DNA from: Leucobacter zeae
Lineage (GTDB): Bacteria; Actinomycetota; Actinomycetes; Actinomycetales; Microbacteriaceae
Assembly (NCBI RefSeq): GCF_016758175.1
Contig: NZ_QYAB01000003.1
Span: forward strand, 248,001 to 312,000
Length of the DNA stretch: 64,000 bases
Reading direction: 5' to 3'
Shown: one piece after another, positions 34,340 through 41,730 of the stretch
Layout of the letters: each line of letters begins with the position of its first letter
Position numbering within the stretch: position 1 is the stretch's first letter
Notes under the pieces: model-generated
The model's input: the letters and a program-made list of their open reading frames with translations, nothing else
Told to the model about the DNA's origin: nothing
The model's database searches: none
Translations under genes and position numbers: made by a program

Positions 34340-34655
34340 GTGGTTTCCTCACTTCATCGTGATCACGACCGACCGGTCCGCGCGCCTCCCTGGAGAGGCG
34401 CCGTTGCTCCGCGAGGGAGCGTCCGCGGCGCTGCCGCGGCCCGACGGGTCATCCCCGAAGGTAGCCGCGACGGCGGGCTTCGATCGTCGCCGTTACCCCT
34501 TCGTTACGGCCTTTCATAGATTCGTACGGGGGCGCCCCGCTGCGTAGTACGAACATAAGGACTCCGCGGATCCGCCCCCGTACGACGTCGCGCGCCCGGC
34601 GCCGCGAACCTACGATGGAGCCTGCACATCGCTCGCTGTTCGAGGAGGAACACGC
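34340..34655. other. Divergent promoter region, potD-like operon / monoamine oxidase
   Basis: A 316-base gap without a credible gene. The first 110 bases next to potD are G+C-rich with several short inverted repeats. The middle, around 34490-34560, is richer in A+T and carries TTCGTAC/GTACGAA sites. A TACGAT hexamer at 34611-34616 could be the -10 of the monoamine oxidase, giving a short leader with an AGGAGGAA site. Confidence 0.55.
34515..34585. promoter_or_regulatory. Composite inverted-repeat operator region
   Basis: CATAGATTCGTACG (34515-34528) nearly repeats the motif upstream of the other monoamine oxidase. TTCGTAC (34521-34527) faces GTACGAA (34547-34553) across 19 bases, and TCGTACGGGGGCG (34522-34534) faces its perfect 13-base complement at 34573-34585. 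Confidence 0.5.
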
Positions 34656-35891
34656 ATGGACGTCGTCGTCGTCGGAGCCGGTCTCGCCGGCCTCACCGCC
34701 GCATGGGAGCTCGGCAAGGCCGGACACCACTGCACCGTACTCGAGGCGCGCGACCGCGTCGGGGGCCGCACCTGGTCGCAGCGGCTCGGCAACGGCGCGA
34801 TCACGGAGCGCGGCGGAGAGTACATCTTCCCGACGGAGTTCGCGATCCGCAGACTCTCGGCCGAGGTCGGCGTGCCGATCATGTCCCACAACGTGCGCTA
34901 CGGGCGCCGCACCGTCAACGGGCGCGTCATCTCGTTCGACGAGCTGAACGCGACCGTCGAGCGCGTTCAGTCGACGCTCGCCGGGATGCTCGCGGACGGC
35001 GAGACCGGCGTCTCGCTCGAACGGGCCTTCTCCGAGTCGCTCGGCGCCGACTACCGTCTCGACCCCGTCTACCGCCGCACCACGACCTCGGCCGCGGCGG
35101 ACCCCTCCCGCGTGAGCGCCGAGGCTGTGCTGCTGCACGAGTCGTCTACCGTCGACGGCTACGTCGAGGACGGCGGCCGGTTCGTCGGGGGCAACCAGTC
35201 GCTGTCGATCGAGCTCGCCAGGCGCCTCGGCGACCGGATCCGGCTGGAGCACCCCGTATCCGGCGTCGATCAGACCGCGGCAGGCGTGCAGGTGACGCTG
35301 GGCGACGGCACGCGCATCGACGCCGACGCGGCCGTCATCGCGGTGCCGCTGCCGCTGCTCCGCGAGCTCGAGCTCGGCTTCGACCTGCCCGAGACCCAGC
35401 AGCGCGCCCTCGACCATCGCTTCATGGGCGTCGCCGCGAAGCTCGGCGTGCCGCTCTCCCGGGTGGACGCCGACATCGCGCTGCAGAATCCCGAGCACAC
35501 GTGGTGGTCGTGGCGCTCGCTCTCGGTCGACGGAGAGCACCGGATCGACGCGCTGTCATCGTTCGCGGGCGGCCCGTTCGCGCTCGACGCCCTGGGCGTC
35601 GCCTCCGGCCCGGACGGCTGGGTGGCCGCGCTCCGCACGATGCGGCCGGAGCTCGAGATCGACGGCGACGTGCTCCTCACCACCTGGGCCGACGACCCCT
35701 GGGCCCGCGGCTCCTACTCGGCCCCTGGACTCGACTGGGAGGCCGCGGACGCTGCGGCGTTCGAGGCCGCGGCGGGTCGGGTCGCGATCGCGGGCGAGCA
35801 CACGGGCCTCGCCCAGTCCCTCTCCGGTGCCGTGGCCTCCGGCTACCGCGCGGCGGCCGCGATCGCGGCCTCCCCGGCGTTCGCGGGGTGA
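34656..35891 (+). CDS. Flavin monoamine oxidase family protein
   Basis: A 411-aa FAD amine oxidase, second of two in the window. FAD-binding motifs are VVVVGAGLAGLTAAWELG at the N-terminus, LEARDRVGGRTWSQRL, the active-site GEYIFPTEFAIRRL, and the C-terminal VAIAGEHTGLAQSLSGAVASG, whose GEHT loop is typical of bacterial putrescine and tyramine oxidases. No covalent-flavin cysteine is seen. The ATG at 34656 follows a strong CGAGGAGGAA. It is divergent from the polyamine-type transporter operon and followed 71 bases later by a PucR gene. It would oxidise the imported amine to an aldehyde (inference). Confidence 0.9.
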   Translation: MDVVVVGAGLAGLTAAWELGKAGHHCTVLEARDRVGGRTWSQRLGNGAITERGGEYIFPTEFAIRRLSAEVGVPIMSHNVRYGRRTVNGRVISFDELNATVERVQSTLAGMLADGETGVSLERAFSESLGADYRLDPVYRRTTTSAAADPSRVSAEAVLLHESSTVDGYVEDGGRFVGGNQSLSIELARRLGDRIRLEHPVSGVDQTAAGVQVTLGDGTRIDADAAVIAVPLPLLRELELGFDLPETQQRALDHRFMGVAAKLGVPLSRVDADIALQNPEHTWWSWRSLSVDGEHRIDALSSFAGGPFALDALGVASGPDGWVAALRTMRPELEIDGDVLLTTWADDPWARGSYSAPGLDWEAADAAAFEAAAGRVAIAGEHTGLAQSLSGAVASGYRAAAAIAASPAFAG

Positions 35892-35950
35892 ACGATGGAC
35901 CGAAGACCGATGGGCGCGCCGCCGGTCGATCGGCACCCGCGGCGTCCGCC

Positions 35951-35956
35951 TAAGCT
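35951..35956 (+). promoter_or_regulatory. Leaderless -10 box of second pucR
   Basis: TAAGCT, six bases, then the ATG at 35963; no ribosome-binding sequence between. Confidence 0.5.
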
Positions 35957-35962
35957 GTCCCC

Positions 35963-37105
35963 ATGACCTTCACCGTCGGGTCTCTGCTCGCGCTGCCCGC
36001 AGCGGGGACCTCCTCCCTGACCCCGGGCGTGGGTGAGGAGCGCCCGATCACGTGGGGCCACGTCTGCGAGTTGCAGGAGCCCTGGCGGTGGTTGGGGCCG
36101 GGCGCCCTGGTCATGACGACGGGCATCGGGATCCCCGCCACGACCGAGGATCAGTGCCTCTATCTCGACGGCATGCTGGGCGCGGGGATCGCTGCCGTCG
36201 CGGTTGACGAGGTGATGGCCGAGACGCCGTTCACTCCCGAGGCGCTGGCGCACGCCGGCCGCATCGGCTTCCCCGTGCTCGAGACCGTGCACGAGATCCG
36301 CTTCGTCACGGTCGCGATGGCGATCGCCGAGGCGGCGCAGCAGGAGGCCGCGATGCGCGCCAGGCGCGCCGAGCGCACGCACGCCTCGTTCCTCCTCGAC
36401 GAGCTCTGCGACGGGTCGCTGCCCGCGGAACCGGCGGCCAGGCTGGCAGGCGCCTACGACCTCTCCGCCCCGTTCACGGTCGCCGCGGCGCAGCCCGAGG
36501 ATACCCGACGGGCGTTGGACGAGGCCTACACGGCCTGCGACGCCGCGGAGGTCTCCGTTCTCGCGACTGTGCGCGAGGGGCACCTCGTCATGCTGGTGGA
36601 GCCGGGCGCGGGATCCCGTGCCGTGCTCGAGGAGCTCGCGGTCGCGTGGCGCGGCATCGGCGTGAGTTCCCGTTTTCAGCGCCTCGACGAGCTGCCGACC
36701 GCCGCACGTCAGGCCCGCGGAGCGCTCGTCGGCGGCCATGCCGACGGCAGGGTCGTCCACTTCGAGGAGCACGAGTCGTCCTCGCTCTTCCTGCCGAACG
36801 ATACCGACCAGCTGCGGCGCATCGCGCGGCAGGTGCTCGGGCCGCTGCGCACGTACGATCAGCAGCGCGGTACGTCGCTCACGCAGACCCTCCGGGTCTT
36901 CCTCGAGGAGAACCGCAGCTGGGTGCGCGCCTCGGAGCGCCTCTTCGTGCACCGGCAGACGCTCATCGCGCGCATCTCGCGCATCGAGAAGATCATCGGG
37001 CGTGATCTCTCATCGATGGACGACGCAGCCGAGTGCTGGCTCGCCGTCCAGGCCGCGATCGGCTGCGGAGACCTCGAACCCGTCGAGGCGGGCCGCGCGG
37101 ACTGA
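35963..37105 (+). CDS. PucR-family transcriptional regulator (second)
   Basis: A 380-aa regulator. The PucR_1 sensing domain (about 1-125) has ITWGHVCELQEPWRWLGPG and ALVMTTGIGIPATTED; a degenerate GGDEF-like middle domain (about 135-300) leads to the C-terminal helix-turn-helix (about 315-370), RVFLEENRSWVRASERL followed by FVHRQTLIARISRIE. PucR_1 domains are thought to bind small metabolites such as purine or amine intermediates. The gene follows the monoamine oxidase on the same strand and has its own leaderless-type promoter. It could regulate the monoamine oxidase and the divergent transporter through the TTCGTAC sites (inference). Confidence 0.88.
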   Translation: MTFTVGSLLALPAAGTSSLTPGVGEERPITWGHVCELQEPWRWLGPGALVMTTGIGIPATTEDQCLYLDGMLGAGIAAVAVDEVMAETPFTPEALAHAGRIGFPVLETVHEIRFVTVAMAIAEAAQQEAAMRARRAERTHASFLLDELCDGSLPAEPAARLAGAYDLSAPFTVAAAQPEDTRRALDEAYTACDAAEVSVLATVREGHLVMLVEPGAGSRAVLEELAVAWRGIGVSSRFQRLDELPTAARQARGALVGGHADGRVVHFEEHESSSLFLPNDTDQLRRIARQVLGPLRTYDQQRGTSLTQTLRVFLEENRSWVRASERLFVHRQTLIARISRIEKIIGRDLSSMDDAAECWLAVQAAIGCGDLEPVEAGRAD

Positions 37106-37120
37106 TCCGGCGCCTCCCCT

Positions 37121-37153
37121 GTCATCCTGCGCGACGGAGGAGCCGCAGGATCC
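37121..37153. repeat. Palindromic intergenic repeat (ATCCTGCG/CGCAGGAT family)
   Basis: ATCCTGCG (37124-37131) pairs with CGCAGGAT (37144-37151) around a GAGGAG-containing loop. The ends match the element at 27108. It lies between the convergent pucR and the small Cys-rich gene, where it may also serve as a terminator. Confidence 0.55.
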
Positions 37154-37174
37154 ACCCTCGGCGGCCGGGACCGG

Positions 37175-37297
37175 TCAGGCGCGCGCGCAGGTGCAGCGCG
37201 CCTCGGGCGCCACGCCCTCGAGCGCTTCCTCGATGTGCAGTCCGCAGCCGGCCCAGGTCGTCTTGCCGCAGGTCGCGCAGCGCACGGGAGAGCACAT
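37175..37297 (-). CDS. Small Cys-rich zinc-ribbon-like protein, 40 aa
   Basis: A 40-aa protein beginning MCSPVRCATCGKTTWAGCG and ending EARCTCARA, with seven cysteines (Cys2, 7, 10, 18, 37, 39 and context residues) including a CxxC knuckle. Small actinobacterial proteins with the CxTCGKxTWxGCGxH pattern are widely conserved and are thought to bind zinc; their job is not known. The ATG at 37297 has AAAGGAAC at correct spacing, which makes expression likely. The 117-aa frame extending to 37528 lacks support. It stands alone between the second pucR and the phosphomutase. Confidence 0.75.
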   Translation of the reverse strand: MCSPVRCATCGKTTWAGCGLHIEEALEGVAPEARCTCARA

Positions 37298-37446
37298 GTT
37301 CGTTCCTTTCCAGAGGCGCCCGGAGCGCCCCGGCGTCCTCGACTCCAGTCTACGCGGTGCGGTCGGACGGGCCCTGTGCCCGAGGTGGTAGCTTGAGACG
37401 ATCCGGCCGGGGTGGATCCCGGCTGCATCGAACACGAGGGGGAACG

Positions 37447-39228
37447 ATGGCAGGAGGGGACGCGCAGCTCGCGATCCGGCTCTCCGAGGCGAACGCCTGG
37501 GCCGATCAGGACATCGACCCGCAGACACGCGCCGAGACCCGGCGGTTGATCGCCGATGCGGGATCGGGCGATCCGGCCGCGGTCGAGGAGCTCACCGCGT
37601 CGTTCGGCGGGCGCCTCGCCTTCGGCACAGCGGGGCTCCGCGGCCGCCTGGGCGCCGGGCCCCTGCGCATGAACCGGGTCGTGGTGAGCCAGACGAGCGC
37701 GGGCTTCGCCGCGTTCCTGCTCGACCGCGCGGGCGACGGCGAGGCCCCCTCGGTGGTGATCGGCTACGACGGCCGCATCAACTCCGCGGTCTTCGCGCGC
37801 GACGCCGCGGAAGTCATGGCCGGCGCCGGTGTACGGGTGTTCCTGCTGCCCGAGATGGGACCGACCCCGCTCACGGCGTTCGCCGTGCGCCACCTCGACG
37901 CCTCCGCAGGCGTCATGATCACCGCCAGCCACAACCCGCCGCAGGACAACGGTTACAAGGTCTACCTCGGCGACGCGGACGCGGGATCGCAGATCGCGCC
38001 CCCGACCGACGCCGCGATCGCCGCTCAGATCGACCTGGTCGCCCAGCGCCGCGTGTCCGAGATCCCGAGGTCCCGCGACTACACCGTGCTCGGCCCGGGG
38101 GTCGCCTCCGCCTACGTCACCGAGACCGCGGCCGCGGTGCTCACGGGTCTCCCACAGGATCCGGAGCGCCCGGGCCTGCCGGTCGGGTCGGGGACTCCGC
38201 TCGCCATCGCCTACACCGCGATGCACGGCGTCGGCTCCGATCTCGCGCGCCGCGTCTTCCTCTCCGCCGGACTCCCCTCCGTCGTCACCGTTCCGCTGCA
38301 GGACCGACCGGACGGCGCGTTCCCCACCGTCGCGTTCCCGAACCCCGAGGAACCGGGCGCGCTCGATCTCGCCTACGTCACGGCGCGCAGCATCGACGCC
38401 GACCTCGTCGTCGCCCACGATCCCGATGCCGACCGCCTCGCGATCGCCCTCCCCCATCCCGATGCGCCCGGGGGGTTCCGCAGGCTCACCGGCAACGAGC
38501 TCGGTCTGCTGCTCGGCTGGCGGGCGGCCGAGCGGGAGGCCGCGCGAGCAGAGCTCGCCGGGGAGGCGCCCCGGGGCACCCTCGCCTGCACGATCGTGTC
38601 CTCCCCGGCGCTGCGCGCCGTCGCCGAGACCTTCGGTCTCGGGTACGCCGAGACGCTGTCGGGGTTCAAGTGGGTCTCGCGCGTGCCTGACCTCCTCTTC
38701 GGGTTCGAGGAGGCCCTGGGCTACCTCACGCACCCGCGGATCGTGCGCGACAAGGACGGGATCTCGGCGAGCGCCGACGCGATCGCGATGGTCCGCGAGC
38801 TCGCGTCGGAGGGGCGGACCGTCTGGGACCGGCTCGACGAGGCGGGCGAGCGCTTCGGGCACTTCGCGAGCGGCCAGATCATCGTGCGCCCCGGCACCAT
38901 GGCCGCGGCCTCCGCGCTCGCGTCGCGCGTCAGGCGGGATCCGCCGCGGCGATTCGGAGCCGTGCGCGTCGACCGCGCCTCCGACCTGCTGCACCCCGGT
39001 GTCGCCGAAGTGCCGGCCGATGTGCTGCGCTACGACCTCGCCGACGGCTCGCGCGTCATGATCCGGCCGAGCGGGACCGAGCCGAAGCTCAAGATCTACC
39101 TCGACACGTTCTCCGACGCGGGATCCGCGGCCGAGCGCCGCGCCGCGGCGGAGCGGGCGCTGGCGGACCTCGAGACCGCCGTGCGCGACTACCTCGACGG
39201 GCTGCAGACGGAGGCGACGGAGTCGTGA
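37447..39228 (+). CDS. Phospho-sugar mutase (phosphoglucomutase/phosphomannomutase, PGM2-like)
   Basis: A 593-aa alpha-D-phosphohexomutase interconverting hexose-1- and -6-phosphate. The phosphoserine is Ser161 in GVMITASHNPPQDNGYKVY. The Mg loop is DPDADRLAIA, the sugar-specificity loop is FGFEEALGYL, and the phosphate-binding C-terminus is RPSGTEPKLKIYLD; all four are intact. GTAGLRGRLGAGPLRMN near the N-terminus marks the long PGM2/ManB-like subclass, as does the length. The ATG at 37447 follows GAGGGGGAAC; the frame to 37033 is rejected. NnrD is translationally coupled downstream. With manC (48.4 kb) it could supply GDP-mannose. Confidence 0.92.
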   Translation: MAGGDAQLAIRLSEANAWADQDIDPQTRAETRRLIADAGSGDPAAVEELTASFGGRLAFGTAGLRGRLGAGPLRMNRVVVSQTSAGFAAFLLDRAGDGEAPSVVIGYDGRINSAVFARDAAEVMAGAGVRVFLLPEMGPTPLTAFAVRHLDASAGVMITASHNPPQDNGYKVYLGDADAGSQIAPPTDAAIAAQIDLVAQRRVSEIPRSRDYTVLGPGVASAYVTETAAAVLTGLPQDPERPGLPVGSGTPLAIAYTAMHGVGSDLARRVFLSAGLPSVVTVPLQDRPDGAFPTVAFPNPEEPGALDLAYVTARSIDADLVVAHDPDADRLAIALPHPDAPGGFRRLTGNELGLLLGWRAAEREAARAELAGEAPRGTLACTIVSSPALRAVAETFGLGYAETLSGFKWVSRVPDLLFGFEEALGYLTHPRIVRDKDGISASADAIAMVRELASEGRTVWDRLDEAGERFGHFASGQIIVRPGTMAAASALASRVRRDPPRRFGAVRVDRASDLLHPGVAEVPADVLRYDLADGSRVMIRPSGTEPKLKIYLDTFSDAGSAAERRAAAERALADLETAVRDYLDGLQTEATES

Positions 39229-40112
39229 CCGAATCGTGGACGCGGGAGCTCGGGGCCGCCTGGCTCCGGCGCCCCGGTCCGCACGACCACAAGTACACCC
39301 GGGGCGTGCTGGGCGTGCGCACGGGATCCTCGCAGTACCCCGGCGCCGCGGTGCTCGGGGTCTCGGCCGCGCTCGGGACGGGGATCGGCATGGTCCGTTT
39401 CGTCCCAGCGCACGACGCTCCCCCGCCCGACGGCCTGCCGACTCCCGCCGCCGCGGTGCTCGCAGCGCACCCCGAGGCGGTGTGCGCTGCGGGTCGGGCC
39501 GACGCCTGGCTCATCGGCTCGGGCACCGATCCCGCGCTGCGCGACGCGGCCGAGACGGCGGAACTGCGGGAGGTGCTGCGCGGCGATGCGCCGGTCGTCG
39601 TCGACGCCGGGGCGCTGGACCTCGTGCCCGACCTCGGACCGGCCCGCGCCCCGCTGATCCTCACGCCGCACGCCGGCGAGTTCGACCGCCTCTGGGAGCA
39701 GGGCGGTCTGGAGCCGCTCGATGCGCCCACCGGACGCGCACCGCTCGCGGTGCGCGTGGAGCGCAGCAGGAGGCTCGCCCGAGCGCTCGGAGCCGCCGTG
39801 CTGCTCAAGGGCCCGACGTCCGTCTGCGCGGCCCCGGACGGACGCGTGCACGAGAGCGGCCCGGCCACGCCCTGGCTCGCCACCGCGGGCACGGGCGACG
39901 TGCTGGCCGGGGTGCTCGGAGCGCTCGTCGCAGCCCGTGCCGACGCGGTGCGCGCCGATCCCGGCCTGCTCGCCGAGGCGGGAGCGACCGCCGCGCGGGT
40001 GCACGACGCGGCAGCGCGGCTCGCAGCCGGCGACCCCTCGGGAGACGGCTCGGGGATCCCCATCACCGCGGGACAGCTGGCCGCAGCGCTCCCCCGCGCA
40101 GCGGCGCGCTGA
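39225..40112 (+). CDS. nnrD: ADP-dependent NAD(P)H-hydrate dehydratase
   Basis: A 295-aa carbohydrate-kinase-fold repair enzyme that dehydrates damaged NAD(P)H hydrate using ADP. Typical elements are HDHKYTRGVLGVRTGSSQYPG region near the start, LILTPHAGEFDRL, AVLLKGPTSVCAAP and the C-terminal nucleotide loop LATAGTGDVLAGVLGAL. The N-terminal epimerase (NnrE) domain found fused in many bacteria is absent, so this is the dehydratase alone. The GTG start at 39225 overlaps the phosphomutase stop as GTGA, indicating coupled translation. It converges on deoA with 24 bases between. Confidence 0.9.
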   Translation: MTESWTRELGAAWLRRPGPHDHKYTRGVLGVRTGSSQYPGAAVLGVSAALGTGIGMVRFVPAHDAPPPDGLPTPAAAVLAAHPEAVCAAGRADAWLIGSGTDPALRDAAETAELREVLRGDAPVVVDAGALDLVPDLGPARAPLILTPHAGEFDRLWEQGGLEPLDAPTGRAPLAVRVERSRRLARALGAAVLLKGPTSVCAAPDGRVHESGPATPWLATAGTGDVLAGVLGALVAARADAVRADPGLLAEAGATAARVHDAAARLAAGDPSGDGSGIPITAGQLAAALPRAAAR

Positions 40113-40136
40113 GGGCGGTCCCGGCGGACGGATCGC

Positions 40137-41438
40137 TCAGGCGGTCACGCGCTCGGCGATCAGCCGGCGCGGCTCCGGAACGGCGTCGCCGAGTTCGACC
40201 GCCGCCGCCAACGCGGCGACCCCGCGCTCCATCCGTTCGGGCGCATCGCACGCGGCGACGAGCAGCGGATCCCCCGCGCGCACCCGATCCCCCGGCCGCA
40301 CGAGCACGGTGACGCCCGCGGTGAGGTCCACCGGGTCGCCGGGTTTCGCGCGACCGGCTCCGAGCCGCCACGAGCCGGTACCGACCGCGCGCGCGTCGAC
40401 CCGTTGCACGATGCCGTCGGTCGTCGCTCGCACGGTCTCGGTCTCCCGGGCCACCGCGGGCCGCGCGTGCGGATCGCCGCCCTGCGCCGCGATCATCCGC
40501 CGCCACGCGTCCATCGCCCGTCCGTCCGCGAGCGCGGGCGCCGGGTCGATGTCCGTCAGCCCCGCGAGGTCGAGCATCTCGCGCGCCAGCGCGAGCGTCA
40601 GCTCGACGAGGTCGGCAGGGCCGCCTCCCGAGAGCGTCTCGACCGCCTCGCGCACCTCGTGGGCGTTGCCGACCGCGCGCCCGAGCGGCGCGTCCATGTC
40701 GGTGAGGAGCGCGACCGTCCGCAGCCCGGAGTCGGACCCGAGCCGGACCATCGCCGTCGCGAGTTCCCTGGCCTCGTCGATGTCGGGCAGAAAGGCGCCG
40801 GACCCGAACTTGACGTCGAGCACGAGCCCGTCGGCGCCACCGGCGATCTTCTTGCTCATGATGGAGGCGGCGATGAGCGGCGCCGAGGCCACCGTGCCCG
40901 TCACGTCGCGCAGCGCATACATCGCCCGGTCGGCCGGGACGAGGTCAGCGCCCGCCGCGCAGATCACTCCGCCGGTGCTCCGGAGCACGTCGATGATCTC
41001 GTCGTTCGAGAGCTCGGCCCGCCAGCCGGGGATCGATTCGAGCTTGTCGAGCGTCCCGCCGGTGTGGCCGAGACCTCGGCCCGACAGCTGCGGGACCGCG
41101 ACGCCGAGCGCCGCCATGAGCGGCACGAGCGGCAGGGTCGTCGTGTCGCCGACGCCGCCCGTGGAGTGCTTGTCGATCGCCGGCCGGTCGAGGCCGGTGA
41201 AGTCCATCCGTTCCCCGCTCGCGATCATCGCGGCGGTGAGGTCGCGGGTCTCACGCGCATCCATGCCCTGGATCACGACCGCCATGAGCAGGGCGCTCAT
41301 CTGCTCGGGCGCCACCGCTCCGCGCGAGAACGCCTCGACGACCCAGTCGATCTCGGCCCGATCGAGGCTCCGCGCGAAGCGCTTCCGCGTGATCAGGTCG
41401 ACGACGTCGAAGGGCTCCGCCCCGGCTCCAGCGCGCAT
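40137..41438 (-). CDS. deoA: Thymidine phosphorylase
   Basis: A 433-aa pyrimidine nucleoside phosphorylase releasing thymine and deoxyribose-1-phosphate. The diagnostic motif SGRGLGHTGGTLDKLESIPG is intact (about residues 112-131). STGGVGDTTTLPLVP and KKIAGGADGLVLDVKFGSGAF also fit, the latter providing phosphate and metal contacts. The C-terminal beta-hairpin domain (about 340-433) is present. No other deo genes are adjacent. The ATG at 41438 lacks a ribosome site and has TAGGCT six bases ahead, so it is probably leaderless. It complements the purine phosphorylase at 20.1 kb in nucleoside salvage. Confidence 0.93.
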   Translation of the reverse strand: MRAGAGAEPFDVVDLITRKRFARSLDRAEIDWVVEAFSRGAVAPEQMSALLMAVVIQGMDARETRDLTAAMIASGERMDFTGLDRPAIDKHSTGGVGDTTTLPLVPLMAALGVAVPQLSGRGLGHTGGTLDKLESIPGWRAELSNDEIIDVLRSTGGVICAAGADLVPADRAMYALRDVTGTVASAPLIAASIMSKKIAGGADGLVLDVKFGSGAFLPDIDEARELATAMVRLGSDSGLRTVALLTDMDAPLGRAVGNAHEVREAVETLSGGGPADLVELTLALAREMLDLAGLTDIDPAPALADGRAMDAWRRMIAAQGGDPHARPAVARETETVRATTDGIVQRVDARAVGTGSWRLGAGRAKPGDPVDLTAGVTVLVRPGDRVRAGDPLLVAACDAPERMERGVAALAAAVELGDAVPEPRRLIAERVTA

Positions 41439-41444
41439 GGTCCC

Positions 41445-41450
41445 AGCCTA
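41445..41450 (-). promoter_or_regulatory. Leaderless -10 box of deoA
   Basis: TAGGCT on the minus strand, six bases before the deoA ATG. Confidence 0.5.
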
Positions 41451-41490
41451 GTCGGAGCCGCCCGGGCGCCTGCGGGAGCGGACATGCAAC

Positions 41491-41545
41491 GACCCGGTTC
41501 TTCCGTCAGGGGATATCGGGGGGATAACGACAGAAGAACCGGGTC
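41491..41545. other. Long stem-loop in the deoA/sigma divergent gap
   Basis: GACCCGGTTCTTCCGTC (41491-41507) pairs with 41529-41545 at 16 of 17 positions, with a 21-base purine-rich loop. It is upstream of both flanking genes, so it cannot be their terminator; it might be a leader structure, operator or small RNA. Confidence 0.5.
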
Positions 41546-41730
41546 ACTGATTACACGGGAAACCGAGCGAATCGTGACGCACGTTTCGAAAACTTTCTGC
41601 CGGCGCGGTTTCCGGTCTCGACTCGCGCATTCGGCCGCCTGGCCGCATAATGGTTGCGGGGGAATCGTCGTCGGTGGAACTCATCCCGGCCGACGACGAC
41701 CAGGGGACGAGTTCTTGGGGAGATGACTCG

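Noticed and set aside
34338-34547. Small plus-strand frame in the potD/monoamine oxidase gap
   Set aside because: No ribosome site; it occupies the divergent promoter and its composition is not protein-like.
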